Shown here: in pieces, positions 23,277 through 31,647 of the stretch
Numbering within the stretch: position 1 is the first letter of the stretch
Layout of the letters: each line of letters begins with the position of its first letter
Assembly: GCA_945862295.1 (NCBI GenBank)
Contig: CAMAXT010000023.1
Coordinates: forward strand, 1 to 33,669
Length of the DNA: 33,669 bases
Source: Pseudobacteriovorax antillogorgiicola
GTDB lineage: Bacteria > Bdellovibrionota_B > Oligoflexia > Oligoflexales > CAIYRB01
Direction: 5' to 3'
Position numbers and translations under genes: made by a program
Notes under the pieces: generated by a model
Told to the model about the DNA's origin: nothing
What the model saw: the letters and a program-made list of their open reading frames with translations, nothing else
Database searches by the model: none

Positions 23277-23510
23277 TCAAAATTCTGGGTTTAACTTATT
23301 GCGAGTAATCTCGCCAAGTTCTGCTGGAATTTCGGAGGTGATGACGCCTTCTGCGATCTCTCTGAGAGCGGTTACAGCCAACTTATTTTTTGTCTTAATA
23401 AGCGGTTCTTCGCCGTTCATCAATTGACGGGTGCGCGCCGCAGCGACAGTTACGAGCGCAAAACGGTTTTCCATAACGTTAAGACAGTCTTCTATTGAAA
23501 CTCGAGCCAT
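23277..23510 (-). CDS. rpoZ: DNA-directed RNA polymerase omega subunit
   Basis: 77 residues from ATG at 23510, with GGAGG seven bases upstream. It assists beta' folding and is a target of ppGpp regulation in many bacteria. Family signatures: MARVSIEDCL at the start, ENRFALVTVAAARTRQLMNG and NKLAVTALREIAEGVI, all at the usual positions. The length fits short omega proteins. It is not linked to gmk or spoT here, and it has its own terminator, so it is probably monocistronic. Confidence 0.95.
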   Translation of the reverse strand: MARVSIEDCLNVMENRFALVTVAAARTRQLMNGEEPLIKTKNKLAVTALREIAEGVITSEIPAELGEITRNKLNPEF

Positions 23511-23686
23511 GACGTTTCCTCCGAACAAAAAAATGATTAACCAACTATAATCTAGGGATTTATAATGGTAAAAGCTGTTTGCACAGTAAGCGATCAGGTA
23601 GTATAGCCCTAGAAAGCCCGCAATGAAAGCTGGAATCTAGCCTCATCGGCATTTGATTGCAAGGACTATAAACAAAGGAAGTCCCG

Positions 23687-25183
23687 ATGAAATCTGTCCT
23701 GTCTGCACCGCTAAACAGAGCCATTTCATGGATTTTTGTACCAGCTTTCGCAGCCGGTGTTGGCTGTAGTAAATCTGACCGCTCAAACGAACAACCGATA
23801 GTTCTGCCGGTGCGGGTGTTTGAAGCTCCAGCTACCTACGAGATTTTCGATGCAAATTGCCAAAAGCAAACTGACAAAATCGATCTGACTTCTGGAACCT
23901 TGCCGGCCTGGCAATCGGATCAAGTTCAGATGATCAGCGTCGATCTGAGTAATACCGTCACCTCCATTTCGCTCAGAAACTCTATCGTCAAAGACACCGT
24001 TTTTGGTGTTGAGTACGAGCGGCGCTGCGATGATGCGAAGGAAGACGGCCAAGAGTGCTTAGACGAACTTGGCCGCGACGATTACGCTGCAGTCAAGGGT
24101 AAAGGCTGGTACCTTAGGATTTGTGAAAATGGCTACGAATACCCGCGTAAATCAGTTGAAACGGTGGCGTTAACAAGCGCCCATTATCTTGATCTAGCCC
24201 ACAAAACCTATTTGCAACTTAAAGAACCTAGCGCGGCGGTTCCACCCCAACTGCTCTTAAATGTTCTTCCTCTCTTTACTGACATCTTTGACAACTACTA
24301 CGAAAACGGCGAGAAAAAGCTTCGCAAAAAATATGTGGTTAATAATCTTGCCTATTACGGTGGCAAGAACATGATCATTGTTTTCCCGGCCTCAAAACAA
24401 ACCGACGAAGCGTTTCCAGGCTTTTTTTGGGAGTCTCAGTTTGTACTTGGTCACGAGTATGGCCACCATGTTGAAAGACAGCGAACTGGACTTTTGAAAG
24501 CAAAATTAGGTATCGATTGGAATCCCATCACACATACTTGGGAAGATCTTAGTTTAGCGAAATTTACTGATACCGGTACCTCAGAATTTACCCAGGTCCT
24601 GGGCGCAATCTCGGAAGGTTTCGCAGATTTGTTAGCGTTCTATGCTGAAGGCGGCACATCTCTTTCGCTCACCGGTATTCCAACGCTCGGTAAAAACCGT
24701 GACATCAGAACACCGACTTTTGAAAATAATACCCAAAAAACTCTGACCCAAGATCGATTGAACCTACTCACTGGACGTAAAACAGCTGGCAAAAGAGATC
24801 CAGACCGGCACTTCGAAAATATTCACTCGGGTGGTGCAGTGTTCGCTTATGCTGCGGACCGGATTTTTAAATCAGTATCGTTAGCGCGGATAGATATTGT
24901 TGAGGGTTCAAAGGAAGATATGGCATTCCGCTACAAGCTTCTTTTGCTATGGATTGATGAGACAGGGGAAGGACTTTCACTTGTTAAATCTGATCCTGCG
25001 GAATCGCATTTAGAAAAAATTTCTGGCGCTTTTGCCAAAGTCGTCGATGACTCTGTCGGTGGTTTTACCCTTCGACCTGATACCACAGAAAAACAGCTGC
25101 AGTCCGAAGTCTGCAACGTGTTGACGGAAGTTCTGCCAGCCTTAGCGAAACCCGCATTCGCTCTCGCAGACGGTGGCTGTTAG
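23687..25183 (+). CDS. Putative HExxH zinc metalloprotease lipoprotein
   Basis: 498 residues; AAGGAAG precedes ATG. An N-terminal hydrophobic segment (ISWIFVPAFAAGVGC) ends in Cys27, a loose lipobox suggesting a lipoprotein. The zinc-binding motif HEYGHH begins at residue 256 (Glu257 catalytic), and EGFAD at 310-314 about 50 residues later supplies a plausible third ligand, as in gluzincin-type peptidases. The N-terminal 150 residues are a beta-rich region with three cysteines (YERRCDDAKEDGQECL and RICENGYEY). GGAVFAYAADRIF downstream resembles the helix after the third ligand in M4/M36-like folds. Probably a periplasm- or surface-facing peptidase. Divergent from rpoZ; no export partner nearby. 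Confidence 0.75.
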   Translation: MKSVLSAPLNRAISWIFVPAFAAGVGCSKSDRSNEQPIVLPVRVFEAPATYEIFDANCQKQTDKIDLTSGTLPAWQSDQVQMISVDLSNTVTSISLRNSIVKDTVFGVEYERRCDDAKEDGQECLDELGRDDYAAVKGKGWYLRICENGYEYPRKSVETVALTSAHYLDLAHKTYLQLKEPSAAVPPQLLLNVLPLFTDIFDNYYENGEKKLRKKYVVNNLAYYGGKNMIIVFPASKQTDEAFPGFFWESQFVLGHEYGHHVERQRTGLLKAKLGIDWNPITHTWEDLSLAKFTDTGTSEFTQVLGAISEGFADLLAFYAEGGTSLSLTGIPTLGKNRDIRTPTFENNTQKTLTQDRLNLLTGRKTAGKRDPDRHFENIHSGGAVFAYAADRIFKSVSLARIDIVEGSKEDMAFRYKLLLLWIDETGEGLSLVKSDPAESHLEKISGAFAKVVDDSVGGFTLRPDTTEKQLQSEVCNVLTEVLPALAKPAFALADGGC

Positions 25184-25204
25184 GTCTATTGAGCTAAAAA
25201 CCAA

Positions 25205-25882
25205 TCATTTATGACAGGAAGCGACCAAAGCTAACCAGAGAGGCGTCGAAGCTACGTCGATTTGCTTAAAGCCACCGCGCATTAACTCCTGCTTCAATCG
25301 GTGTCGAGCATATTTATTTGGATGTATCCCAAAGCGACTAAATCCTCGGATACGTGCAAGAACCTCAAGAAATGTATATTCAATTGCAGGCAATACAATC
25401 GCACCGTAATTCGGTGTGCTTAGCCATAAGCTGCCGCCTTGACGCAGGCATCGGTTGAAGACTGAAAAGTATGGGGCCATGTCGGTGATGTGTTCAATGA
25501 CTTCTTTTGCGATGATAAGATCATAACTTTCCGGCGTTAACTCTTTGCTTAGGTCTTTGGCCGAGGTCGAAATGATGACCTTTGATTTTGAAAAGCCAGA
25601 CACCAGCCCGAGTAAATGGGGGCGAAGCCGCTCATCGCCATCAACTAACGTAAGTTCAAATTCATTGGAAAATAGGCTGTTTTCGTGAAATAGTCCGCAG
25701 CCAAAAACCAGAACTTTTAAGCGATTTCCAGAGCGCGTGCGCGCAGCTTCGATCGACGCAAGCATACTTTGTTCGATGGGGCGATGATAAATCGTGAACG
25801 GCCACTTTACTCCAAGGGAGTGATTTGTATAGTAGTCGTTATTTTTTGACGCATTTGAAGGCGTACTCGATGGCGTATTCAT
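25205..25882 (-). CDS. Class I SAM-dependent methyltransferase
   Basis: 225 residues from ATG at 25882 (AAAGGTGA about nine bases upstream; a TTG at 25933 would extend it by 17 residues). Motif I is VLVFGCGLFHENSLF, the strand-2 acid is in LTLVDGDERLR, motif post-II is YDLIIAKEVIEHITDM, and GGSLWLSTPNYG fits the strand-5 region of the Methyltransf_11/23-type fold. The substrate loop (ARIRGFSRFGIHPNKYARHR) is basic. The start overlaps the end of the frameshifted methyltransferase upstream, so both belong to one operon. The likely substrate is a lipid or sugar intermediate of the adjacent membrane pathway (context only). Confidence 0.85.
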   Translation of the reverse strand: MNTPSSTPSNASKNNDYYTNHSLGVKWPFTIYHRPIEQSMLASIEAARTRSGNRLKVLVFGCGLFHENSLFSNEFELTLVDGDERLRPHLLGLVSGFSKSKVIISTSAKDLSKELTPESYDLIIAKEVIEHITDMAPYFSVFNRCLRQGGSLWLSTPNYGAIVLPAIEYTFLEVLARIRGFSRFGIHPNKYARHRLKQELMRGGFKQIDVASTPLWLALVASCHK

Positions 25883-26760
25883 TATGGTGGTCACCTTTGG
25901 CACTTGCTGAGAGATCGTCTTTAATGAATGCAAAAACTTTTTTTGTCAGCAAAGCAACTATGCTCTTCGAACAAAATCGAACAGGATAAAACCCTGCAAA
26001 AGACTTAAAAAGAAACGATACAAAAGAAAACGGCAAGCCGAAGCGAAATAGCCATTCAGTTTTTTGGCCTCCGATAATTGTTGACTCTTCGACAGCAAAG
26101 CCGTGGCCTTCTAAAAGAATCTTCCATGTTTTAGCGTCCATCAAATGCCAATGCTGAAAGAAGCCGTTTGCAGCACCTGAAAATAGCATCGCTAGGCGGG
26201 GTGCGTTTTTTAAGAATAGATAATGTGACACCGCGCAATGCCCAGTCGGGAGTTGGTACAAATAGTACGAACTTGCCATTGGCATTGAGTAGGCTGTTTA
26301 TATTTGCTAGCGCGGCGTTGATATCGGGAACGTGTTCGAGAGAGCAGTTGCCGATAACAAGATCGTAGGTGCTTGGCCATCGTCGCAACTTTATTTCTGA
26401 TTGTACTGAAGGGGCGCTGACGTCGATCAAGGCTGCATCATCAAGTCGATCTTTAGCACTAATGATGACTGATTCTGAGATATCGATGCCGAATACTTTT
26501 CCAGGTTTGGCTGGCAGAGACCGCCACCACGATCCGTCACCACAGCCGACATCGAGGATGGTTTCGAGCGGTCCGTTACACTTTACGAGGATATCAACAA
26601 ACTTCACCATGCGGTGAATTTCCCGGATTGCGAGTGACACAGGCATTTTTAACATCAGCGTATTCAATGCTGATTCCCAATGCGCATGGTTTCCCGACCA
26701 TTGATTGACGCTCGCAACATGTTGTCTAGTGTCGGTGGACGGAATTTTGGTTCTGGTCAA
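25839..26760 (-). pseudogene. SAM-dependent methyltransferase interrupted by a frameshift
   Basis: Frame 1 starts at TTG 26760 and encodes 209 residues with a clear methyltransferase core: ILDVGCGDGSWWRSLPAKPG (motif I), VFGIDISESVI (strand 2), YDLVIGNCSLEHVPDINAAL (motif IV) and NGKFVLFVPTPDW. It then loses sense. Frame 2 (to 25839) carries the expected C-terminal part: APRLAMLFSGAANGFFQHWH, LMDAKTWKILLEGHGFAVEE and a basic tail. Removing one T from the run of six at 26206-26211 (A6 on the coding strand) joins both into about 306 residues. The cause may be a true mutation, a homopolymer sequencing error or transcriptional slippage. Its end overlaps the next methyltransferase start. Confidence 0.8.
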
Positions 26761-26919
26761 AAAAAAATATCCCCGAGGTGCGTTAATAACCTTTGTTGAA
26801 CATAGTGACCCCTAAATTTTAGTATGCTAGGGCTTTGGGGGAAAGCTCCGGAGCCTGGGGCGAAAAAGCTCGGAAACCCTTGCAGGACTTGGCTAGCGTT
26901 GAATTGAGCTACCTGTCAA
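26761..26919 (-). other. Gap with GC-rich hairpins upstream of the methyltransferase
   Basis: Within an otherwise tight operon this 159-base gap carries a 7-bp stem (GAGCTTT with AAAGCCC, C5 loop) and further GC-rich complementary blocks between 26832 and 26900, bounded by GCTAG and CTAGC. It could be a leader or internal promoter region. I recognise no riboswitch class. Confidence 0.3.
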
Positions 26920-28692
26920 CTACTGGCCCAGGTCCTTGCGCATGAGAATCTCAATGCCAAAACCTTGCTTTGCAAACGGGACGGCGCCGATAACAACACG
27001 CGTGATGTAGGACTGCCTGATCCAGGCCATGACTTTTTCACCGTAGAGTGGATCTTGCCCAAAGGGGCCAACACCGAATTCCGTCGTGTCCCGGTCGATC
27101 AGCATGACATAATCCGGTCGGCCATCTTGAAACGATTTAAGGATCGTATCTTCGCCGTAAGCCAGGACTTCCGTGATGATGAACGTATAGGGGCTAGGTC
27201 GTACTCTTCTTGAAAGGTAGTTTAGAATGGTCCCCTCAGGCAATGTCAGGAGCGTAGCATCTTTTGCTGCGTTTTCTTCGAGCCACTGCAGTGCTGCTTG
27301 CGTCGCTGGGCCTTTGGTACTTGTTTCCGCATTGTAGGTGACAATAGCATCTTGACCTCTGCCGACCACGACATCCTTTTGTTGATAAAAATGCAAAGAA
27401 AGAAGTCCTAGCGACATTGTCATACTAACAAGAGCAATGCATGCCGCTCCCTGAAAAATCCAATTTACCTCGCCCTTTTTTAACCTCGGCAGGTACCATA
27501 AGAGCGTAGCCCAGACCAATAGAGTTGCTGGCATTCCTAGATAGAATCCATAATGGTGGATGCGAGCATTGAGAGTCATCTTTGCTAGCATAAAGAATGA
27601 GAAGAATGACCATACGGTGAAAAGAAAGCTTTGGGCTGAGAGGGCGTTTGTCCGTCTTAGACGCAAACACCAAAACAATCCGACACTTGCCAGCACTCCG
27701 ACCAAAAGAGGTAATGCAGAGCTAAAGTGTACCCAAGGAGTGACGTTTGGGAAGCTATAGAATATTAGCGCGGATGCAAGAAGAACCGTGGCGCCCACTA
27801 TGCGACGATTTTTTTCTGAGACGAAATTCTTTTTATTAATAAATGCACCAAGACTCCAAATGGAAAGGCATGCTGTGACTATCACCAAACTGCATTGCAA
27901 AATCATAATGAGATTCTCAGTGGGATGATTCAGTCCCATTGATTCTTGGAAAAATACGTTCTGGGAAACGCTGGGAAACAAGACAACTGCCAAAATGCCG
28001 TTAAACGTGGCGATAAATGCTTCTGAGGCGGGCAAATGTAGGCAGTAGTAGCAAAAAAAACCTAGCGGCAGCAGCAGGCATCCCAATATCAGCCAAATGA
28101 CATTGCGCGTATAATCAGAAGAACTGTAGCGTCCTGAAAGATAGGTAATAGCTAAACCCACACCCAATGCAGCTAACGTGGCCATTGATATCTCGCCACT
28201 TGTCAGCAAACTGACACCGGCACAGACCCCGATCGCGATCCATACCAACGGTCCATTGACACCGGAAAAAACTCTTTCCATTAAATAGATCATGATCAAA
28301 CTGGCTAAAAGACCATGCAGGATTTCAGTTTTGTAAGGTGCAATGAAGTTGAAGTTACCAGTCGGTACATACTGGGCAAAGCCAAAAAGTAGTAAAAATA
28401 TCAGAGCGAGTATACAACCTGTTGCTCGGTCGCATGCTTTGGAAAAAATTTTGTAGATAAAAAAAGAGCAAGTAATAAAAAGTATAAAATTGAAAAGGAT
28501 GATCGCGGTCAAAGAAACGCCAAACAGTTTGAAGATCGCCGCATTCACCATGGGCGAAAAGGGGCCGTAGTAATAGGTGAGATCTTTAAAAAGTACCTTT
28601 CCTTCAGAAATTTGCCAGAAATTATAAAGATAGTAGCCAGTGTCTATCAAGACATCTGGCCACATCTTCCAGCTAGTTGCCAGTAGCGTCAT
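26920..28692 (-). CDS. GT-C-like multi-pass membrane glycosyltransferase with C-terminal soluble domain
   Basis: 590 residues from ATG at 28692, with about 10-11 membrane helices up to residue 430. The first extracytoplasmic loop contains PDVLIDTGYYLYNFWQISEG and DLTYYYGPFSP; a conserved Asp after the first helix is the mark of GT-C enzymes that use polyprenyl-phosphate sugars. The C-terminal 140 residues form a soluble domain (ALQWLEENAAKDATLLTLPE, DGRPDYVMLIDRDTTEFGVG). The annotated ATG lacks a ribosome site, and the frame is open 17 codons further up to the aminotransferase stop, adding KQRERLGYVLFVALA. This makes a complete first membrane helix, so the true start may be a rare codon (ATC after GGGGG). 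Operon between aminotransferase and methyltransferases. Confidence 0.7.
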   Translation of the reverse strand: MTLLATSWKMWPDVLIDTGYYLYNFWQISEGKVLFKDLTYYYGPFSPMVNAAIFKLFGVSLTAIILFNFILFITCSFFIYKIFSKACDRATGCILALIFLLLFGFAQYVPTGNFNFIAPYKTEILHGLLASLIMIYLMERVFSGVNGPLVWIAIGVCAGVSLLTSGEISMATLAALGVGLAITYLSGRYSSSDYTRNVIWLILGCLLLPLGFFCYYCLHLPASEAFIATFNGILAVVLFPSVSQNVFFQESMGLNHPTENLIMILQCSLVIVTACLSIWSLGAFINKKNFVSEKNRRIVGATVLLASALIFYSFPNVTPWVHFSSALPLLVGVLASVGLFWCLRLRRTNALSAQSFLFTVWSFFSFFMLAKMTLNARIHHYGFYLGMPATLLVWATLLWYLPRLKKGEVNWIFQGAACIALVSMTMSLGLLSLHFYQQKDVVVGRGQDAIVTYNAETSTKGPATQAALQWLEENAAKDATLLTLPEGTILNYLSRRVRPSPYTFIITEVLAYGEDTILKSFQDGRPDYVMLIDRDTTEFGVGPFGQDPLYGEKVMAWIRQSYITRVVIGAVPFAKQGFGIEILMRKDLGQ

Positions 28693-28746
28693 GGCTAGTG
28701 CAACAAATAGTACGTACCCGAGTCGTTCTCGTTGTTTGATGATCTT

Positions 28747-29946
28747 TTACCCCCGTAGGCACTCTTTGATGATACGGATGTTCTCCCCGTAGCTATCAGG
28801 CTCGATCGGGCCGAAGGAAAAGCGAATAAAGTTTCCGTGCGGTCCGCTGTCGCCACGTCTATGCATGTCACAGAGTGTTCCAGGTAAGATCGCAGCTTTA
28901 TGCTTAAATAGGCGTTTATTAAATGCTTCGGCTGTCAGACCGTTTGGTAGCTTGCCCCAGTGGTAGAACCCACCTTCACCAGTACAGAGCTCGATGCCGC
29001 AGCTCGCTAAACCTTCTTGGTACGCTTTTCTTTGATCGTTGTAAAAGTTAACAACGGCATTTCGTGCTTGTTTCACTCGTTCTATTTCTAGCAGGTTTGC
29101 GACATAAACTTGCGCCGGTCGGGAGACTCCACCCATGGCAATAGAAGAAAAGTTTCTGAAAATCTCGACGTATTTTTTAGAAGCGATTACCCAACCAGTG
29201 CGCATTCCAGGAACTTGTAAGCCTTTGGTGGCGGCACCAATGATGAATAGGTTGGTATCGTCAATGTTACGGATGTGTTCCATCGCACTGACCGGACCTG
29301 ATGCATTGAAAAACTCGTAAGCCTCATCGATAATCGCACCGCGGTCATCGCCCATCGATAAATTCACCAAATCTTGCAGCTCTTGACCAGCCATAGTGAC
29401 GCCAGTTGGGTTGCAAGGGTTGCTGCGAATGAGTAGGGTTTTTTTGCCCTTTTCTTTCACGGCCTTGTTGTAGTCGCTGATTTTCGGGCGAAAGTTGTTT
29501 CCTGGGTTACTCGGAACGATGGTGTGTGAGCGGCCAAGGATTTTTAGTTTGTCGAAGTAGGGCGTGTATTCAGTTTCTTCGATGACAACTTCGACGTCTT
29601 TTTGCAGAAACAAAAGAGTCGCAAAAATGCCTGGGCGGCCACCAGCGAAGACAGCGACATTGTCTTCAGTTATACTTGCGCCGTAAAATTGATTGTAATA
29701 TTTCGAGATCGCTTTACGGAGCGGCTCGTTGCCAGTGGCATTAGGGTATTTGAGCTCGGTCGCTGCGAATTCGATTGAAAGTGGCAGCGTCGGTCCACCT
29801 GGAAGTTGTCTTGTTAACGGAAAGCCTTGTGCCCATGGTTTCGTGCCAACGTCACCCATATAGTGACCAGTTGCATCTTGAAATTTAAACAAAGTTTCGT
29901 AAACGCCCATCGGGGGGAAGTTTTGTAAAAACATCGGTGGCCTCAT
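28747..29946 (-). CDS. PLP-dependent class I/II aminotransferase
   Basis: 399 residues from ATG at 29946 (a TTG four codons earlier is possible; no strong ribosome site for either). Fold type I signatures: TELKYPNATGNEPLRKAISK near residue 70-90, FAGGRPGIFATLLF, RSNPCNPTGV (Asn/Pro cofactor pocket), AIIDEAYEFF (pyridine-binding Asp) and GAATKGLQVPGMRTGWV, whose Lys forms the Schiff base. The final HGNFIRFSFGPIEPDSY contains the substrate-carboxylate Arg. It transfers an amino group from an amino acid to a keto substrate, cytoplasmic; the substrate is not predictable. First gene of the minus-strand unit followed by the membrane glycosyltransferase. Confidence 0.9.
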   Translation of the reverse strand: MRPPMFLQNFPPMGVYETLFKFQDATGHYMGDVGTKPWAQGFPLTRQLPGGPTLPLSIEFAATELKYPNATGNEPLRKAISKYYNQFYGASITEDNVAVFAGGRPGIFATLLFLQKDVEVVIEETEYTPYFDKLKILGRSHTIVPSNPGNNFRPKISDYNKAVKEKGKKTLLIRSNPCNPTGVTMAGQELQDLVNLSMGDDRGAIIDEAYEFFNASGPVSAMEHIRNIDDTNLFIIGAATKGLQVPGMRTGWVIASKKYVEIFRNFSSIAMGGVSRPAQVYVANLLEIERVKQARNAVVNFYNDQRKAYQEGLASCGIELCTGEGGFYHWGKLPNGLTAEAFNKRLFKHKAAILPGTLCDMHRRGDSGPHGNFIRFSFGPIEPDSYGENIRIIKECLRG

Positions 29947-30050
29947 TTTAAATTTCAATCACTATGCCATACCGAATGCTGTTCTGCTACAGACTTTGAA
30001 TTTTCTGAGTTCTAAGTTGAACAAAAACCCCATTGGCTGGTACCCTGTAA

Positions 30051-30251
30051 CCTCCCATAAGTTATTTTCATCCGGTCAAAAAGCTTAAGGACACCCGCCA
30101 GACTTCGGGTTCGACGCGCTCTATATTTGGTGCGCGAACTGACGACACTGAGCAAGTAGAGGGTGACTATTCAGCGGAAACACGCTGGCAGGCCTATGCG
30201 AATAAGTGCACCTACCAAGCGGTTAGATTTAATTTAGGATGGAGTTTCTAG
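30051..30251 (+). pseudogene. Possible 3' remnant of an outer-membrane beta-barrel gene
   Basis: A 66-codon frame without any start codon runs from a stop at 30048 to TAG at 30249-30251. Its end (CTYQAVRFNLGWSF) has the alternating hydrophobic pattern and terminal Phe of a last beta-barrel strand, and the rest has normal coding composition (EGDYSAETRWQAYANK). It overlaps the end of the convergent TPR gene by four bases. I read it as the tail of a gene whose front was lost; chance is possible. The remaining bases back to 29947 contain nothing I recognise. Confidence 0.35.
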
Positions 30252-31510
30252 GCGATCTCTTCATAGGCTTCGGTGTCACCAGTGCTAACCGCATCGCCTG
30301 TTTTAATTTTAATTTGATCATATAATTTCGAAGCTTTTTTGTAGTTCGGTTCTTTAATCAAAGCTATCCGGACAAATTCTTTTGCCATTGATTGTCGGCC
30401 CCAGCGGAAATAACATAGCGCGATGTTGTAGAACAGCATCGGTCCTTTATCCTGCATAGGTAGAACGTATTGAGCGCGGGTATAATGCTCCAAGGCGTCT
30501 TGGTAGCGGTTGCCCTTTACAAGCTCGATACCGGTCTTGTTGAGATTCGCTGCGGTCTTGTAAGCTAGATTTGAACGGGAAAGTAGGCGTCTGGATTCCT
30601 CAAGATTGCCCTGGTGAAACCTAATTTCTGCTAGACCATTCAATGCGCCGCTACAGTAAGCATCGCGGTCTAGTGCACTATTAAAATAGAATTCGGCCTT
30701 AACGGTGTCATGGAGTTCGAGTTGTACCTCGCCCATACCTACGAGGCGCGATACGTTTGCTTTGTTAAGCTCGTGCATCTTCTGCATGAGTCCCAAAGCC
30801 TCGGATGGCTTACCTCGTTTTCGGTAAAATTTAATGAGATTGTTGTAGCTACGGAAGTAATTCGGATTCTTATCGAGAGCTGCGTGCCAGTGTTTTACCG
30901 CCGAAGCATGGTTTTCTTTAAAATTGTCGATACTTCCTAGCGCGTCGAGATAGCGAGCGGTAAATTCTTCGGTCTTAAGCTTGCGAACGCTGTCTTCGAC
31001 TTTTGCCAACATCTCTGCTGGAGGTGTATCCGGCAAAGTATCGATTGCGAACAGAATGCGCCGCCAAGTTTGCTCGATGCGGTCTGTGACCGGCAGCGAA
31101 GACAGATGGGTTGCGATCTCTCTTGCTGATGAAATGAGATCTTTGTCTCTGTTACGCATGCGAACGATGCGCCGGACACCGAGTTCACTGAAATAAACAA
31201 CATCTTCATGTGTCGGATTTGTGGTTAAAATAATGATGCGTTCGCCAACATCAAAATTCGGTTGGACCTCCAGAATTTCTTCTACAATAGCACCACCAGG
31301 TCGAGTTCTTGCTTCCCAATGGATAACGATCCGTCCCGCGTGTTTCAGCCGTTCCCAACTATATCGAACAGGTGTGTCGGCCTTTAATCTAACATGTTCA
31401 AGATTCAGTGTTTTCATCTCTCCGGAAACAAGTTTCCAGAGCCAAGTTTGATCGTCCATGAAAATAAGATTTTCTTGGAACCGAGATTTTTCTTTCGCAG
31501 TGTTGCTCAT
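30248..31510 (-). CDS. Pseudo-receiver domain fused to TPR repeats
   Basis: 420 residues from ATG at 31510, with GGAGG eleven bases upstream (a GTG at 31528 would begin inside that site). Residues 12-130 have the alternating strand/helix order of a response-regulator receiver: NLIFMDDQTWLWKLVSG, RIVIHWEAR, ERIIILTTNPTHEDVVYFSE and LGVRRIVRMRNRDKDLISSA. The phosphoacceptor Asp position falls in VIHWEAR and is not Asp, and the final Lys is shifted, so it should not be phosphorylated. From residue 170 on come about six TPR units (SAVKHWHAALDKNPNYFRSY, EALGLMQKMHELNKANVSRL, KAEFYFNSALDRDAYCSGAL and others). A scaffold or regulator role is inferred. It is paralogous in layout to the gene at the window end. 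Confidence 0.75.
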   Translation of the reverse strand: MSNTAKEKSRFQENLIFMDDQTWLWKLVSGEMKTLNLEHVRLKADTPVRYSWERLKHAGRIVIHWEARTRPGGAIVEEILEVQPNFDVGERIIILTTNPTHEDVVYFSELGVRRIVRMRNRDKDLISSAREIATHLSSLPVTDRIEQTWRRILFAIDTLPDTPPAEMLAKVEDSVRKLKTEEFTARYLDALGSIDNFKENHASAVKHWHAALDKNPNYFRSYNNLIKFYRKRGKPSEALGLMQKMHELNKANVSRLVGMGEVQLELHDTVKAEFYFNSALDRDAYCSGALNGLAEIRFHQGNLEESRRLLSRSNLAYKTAANLNKTGIELVKGNRYQDALEHYTRAQYVLPMQDKGPMLFYNIALCYFRWGRQSMAKEFVRIALIKEPNYKKASKLYDQIKIKTGDAVSTGDTEAYEEIA

Positions 31511-31647
31511 ATCCGGGAATTCCTCCACAATCAGGTATCGGGCGAGTCAGCTCAGACTTGAAGTGTTGGCTGTAAGTATTTGTAATTATTTTAGTAAATT
31601 AGGGATCGCGGACGCGATACGCCATCAAGATTGGGGGGTTAACACCC

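Noticed and set aside
26200-26215. Programmed -1 frameshift at the AAAAAAC heptamer in the methyltransferase
   Set aside because: The -1 frame meets a stop five codons on. The frame with the rest of the protein is +1, and the heptamer is not in the phase needed for tandem slippage.
26832-26900. Riboswitch or 4.5S-like RNA in the gap before the methyltransferase
   Set aside because: Complementary blocks exist, but no class-defining core (cyclic-di-GMP, SAM, cobalamin, fluoride or SRP) could be matched.
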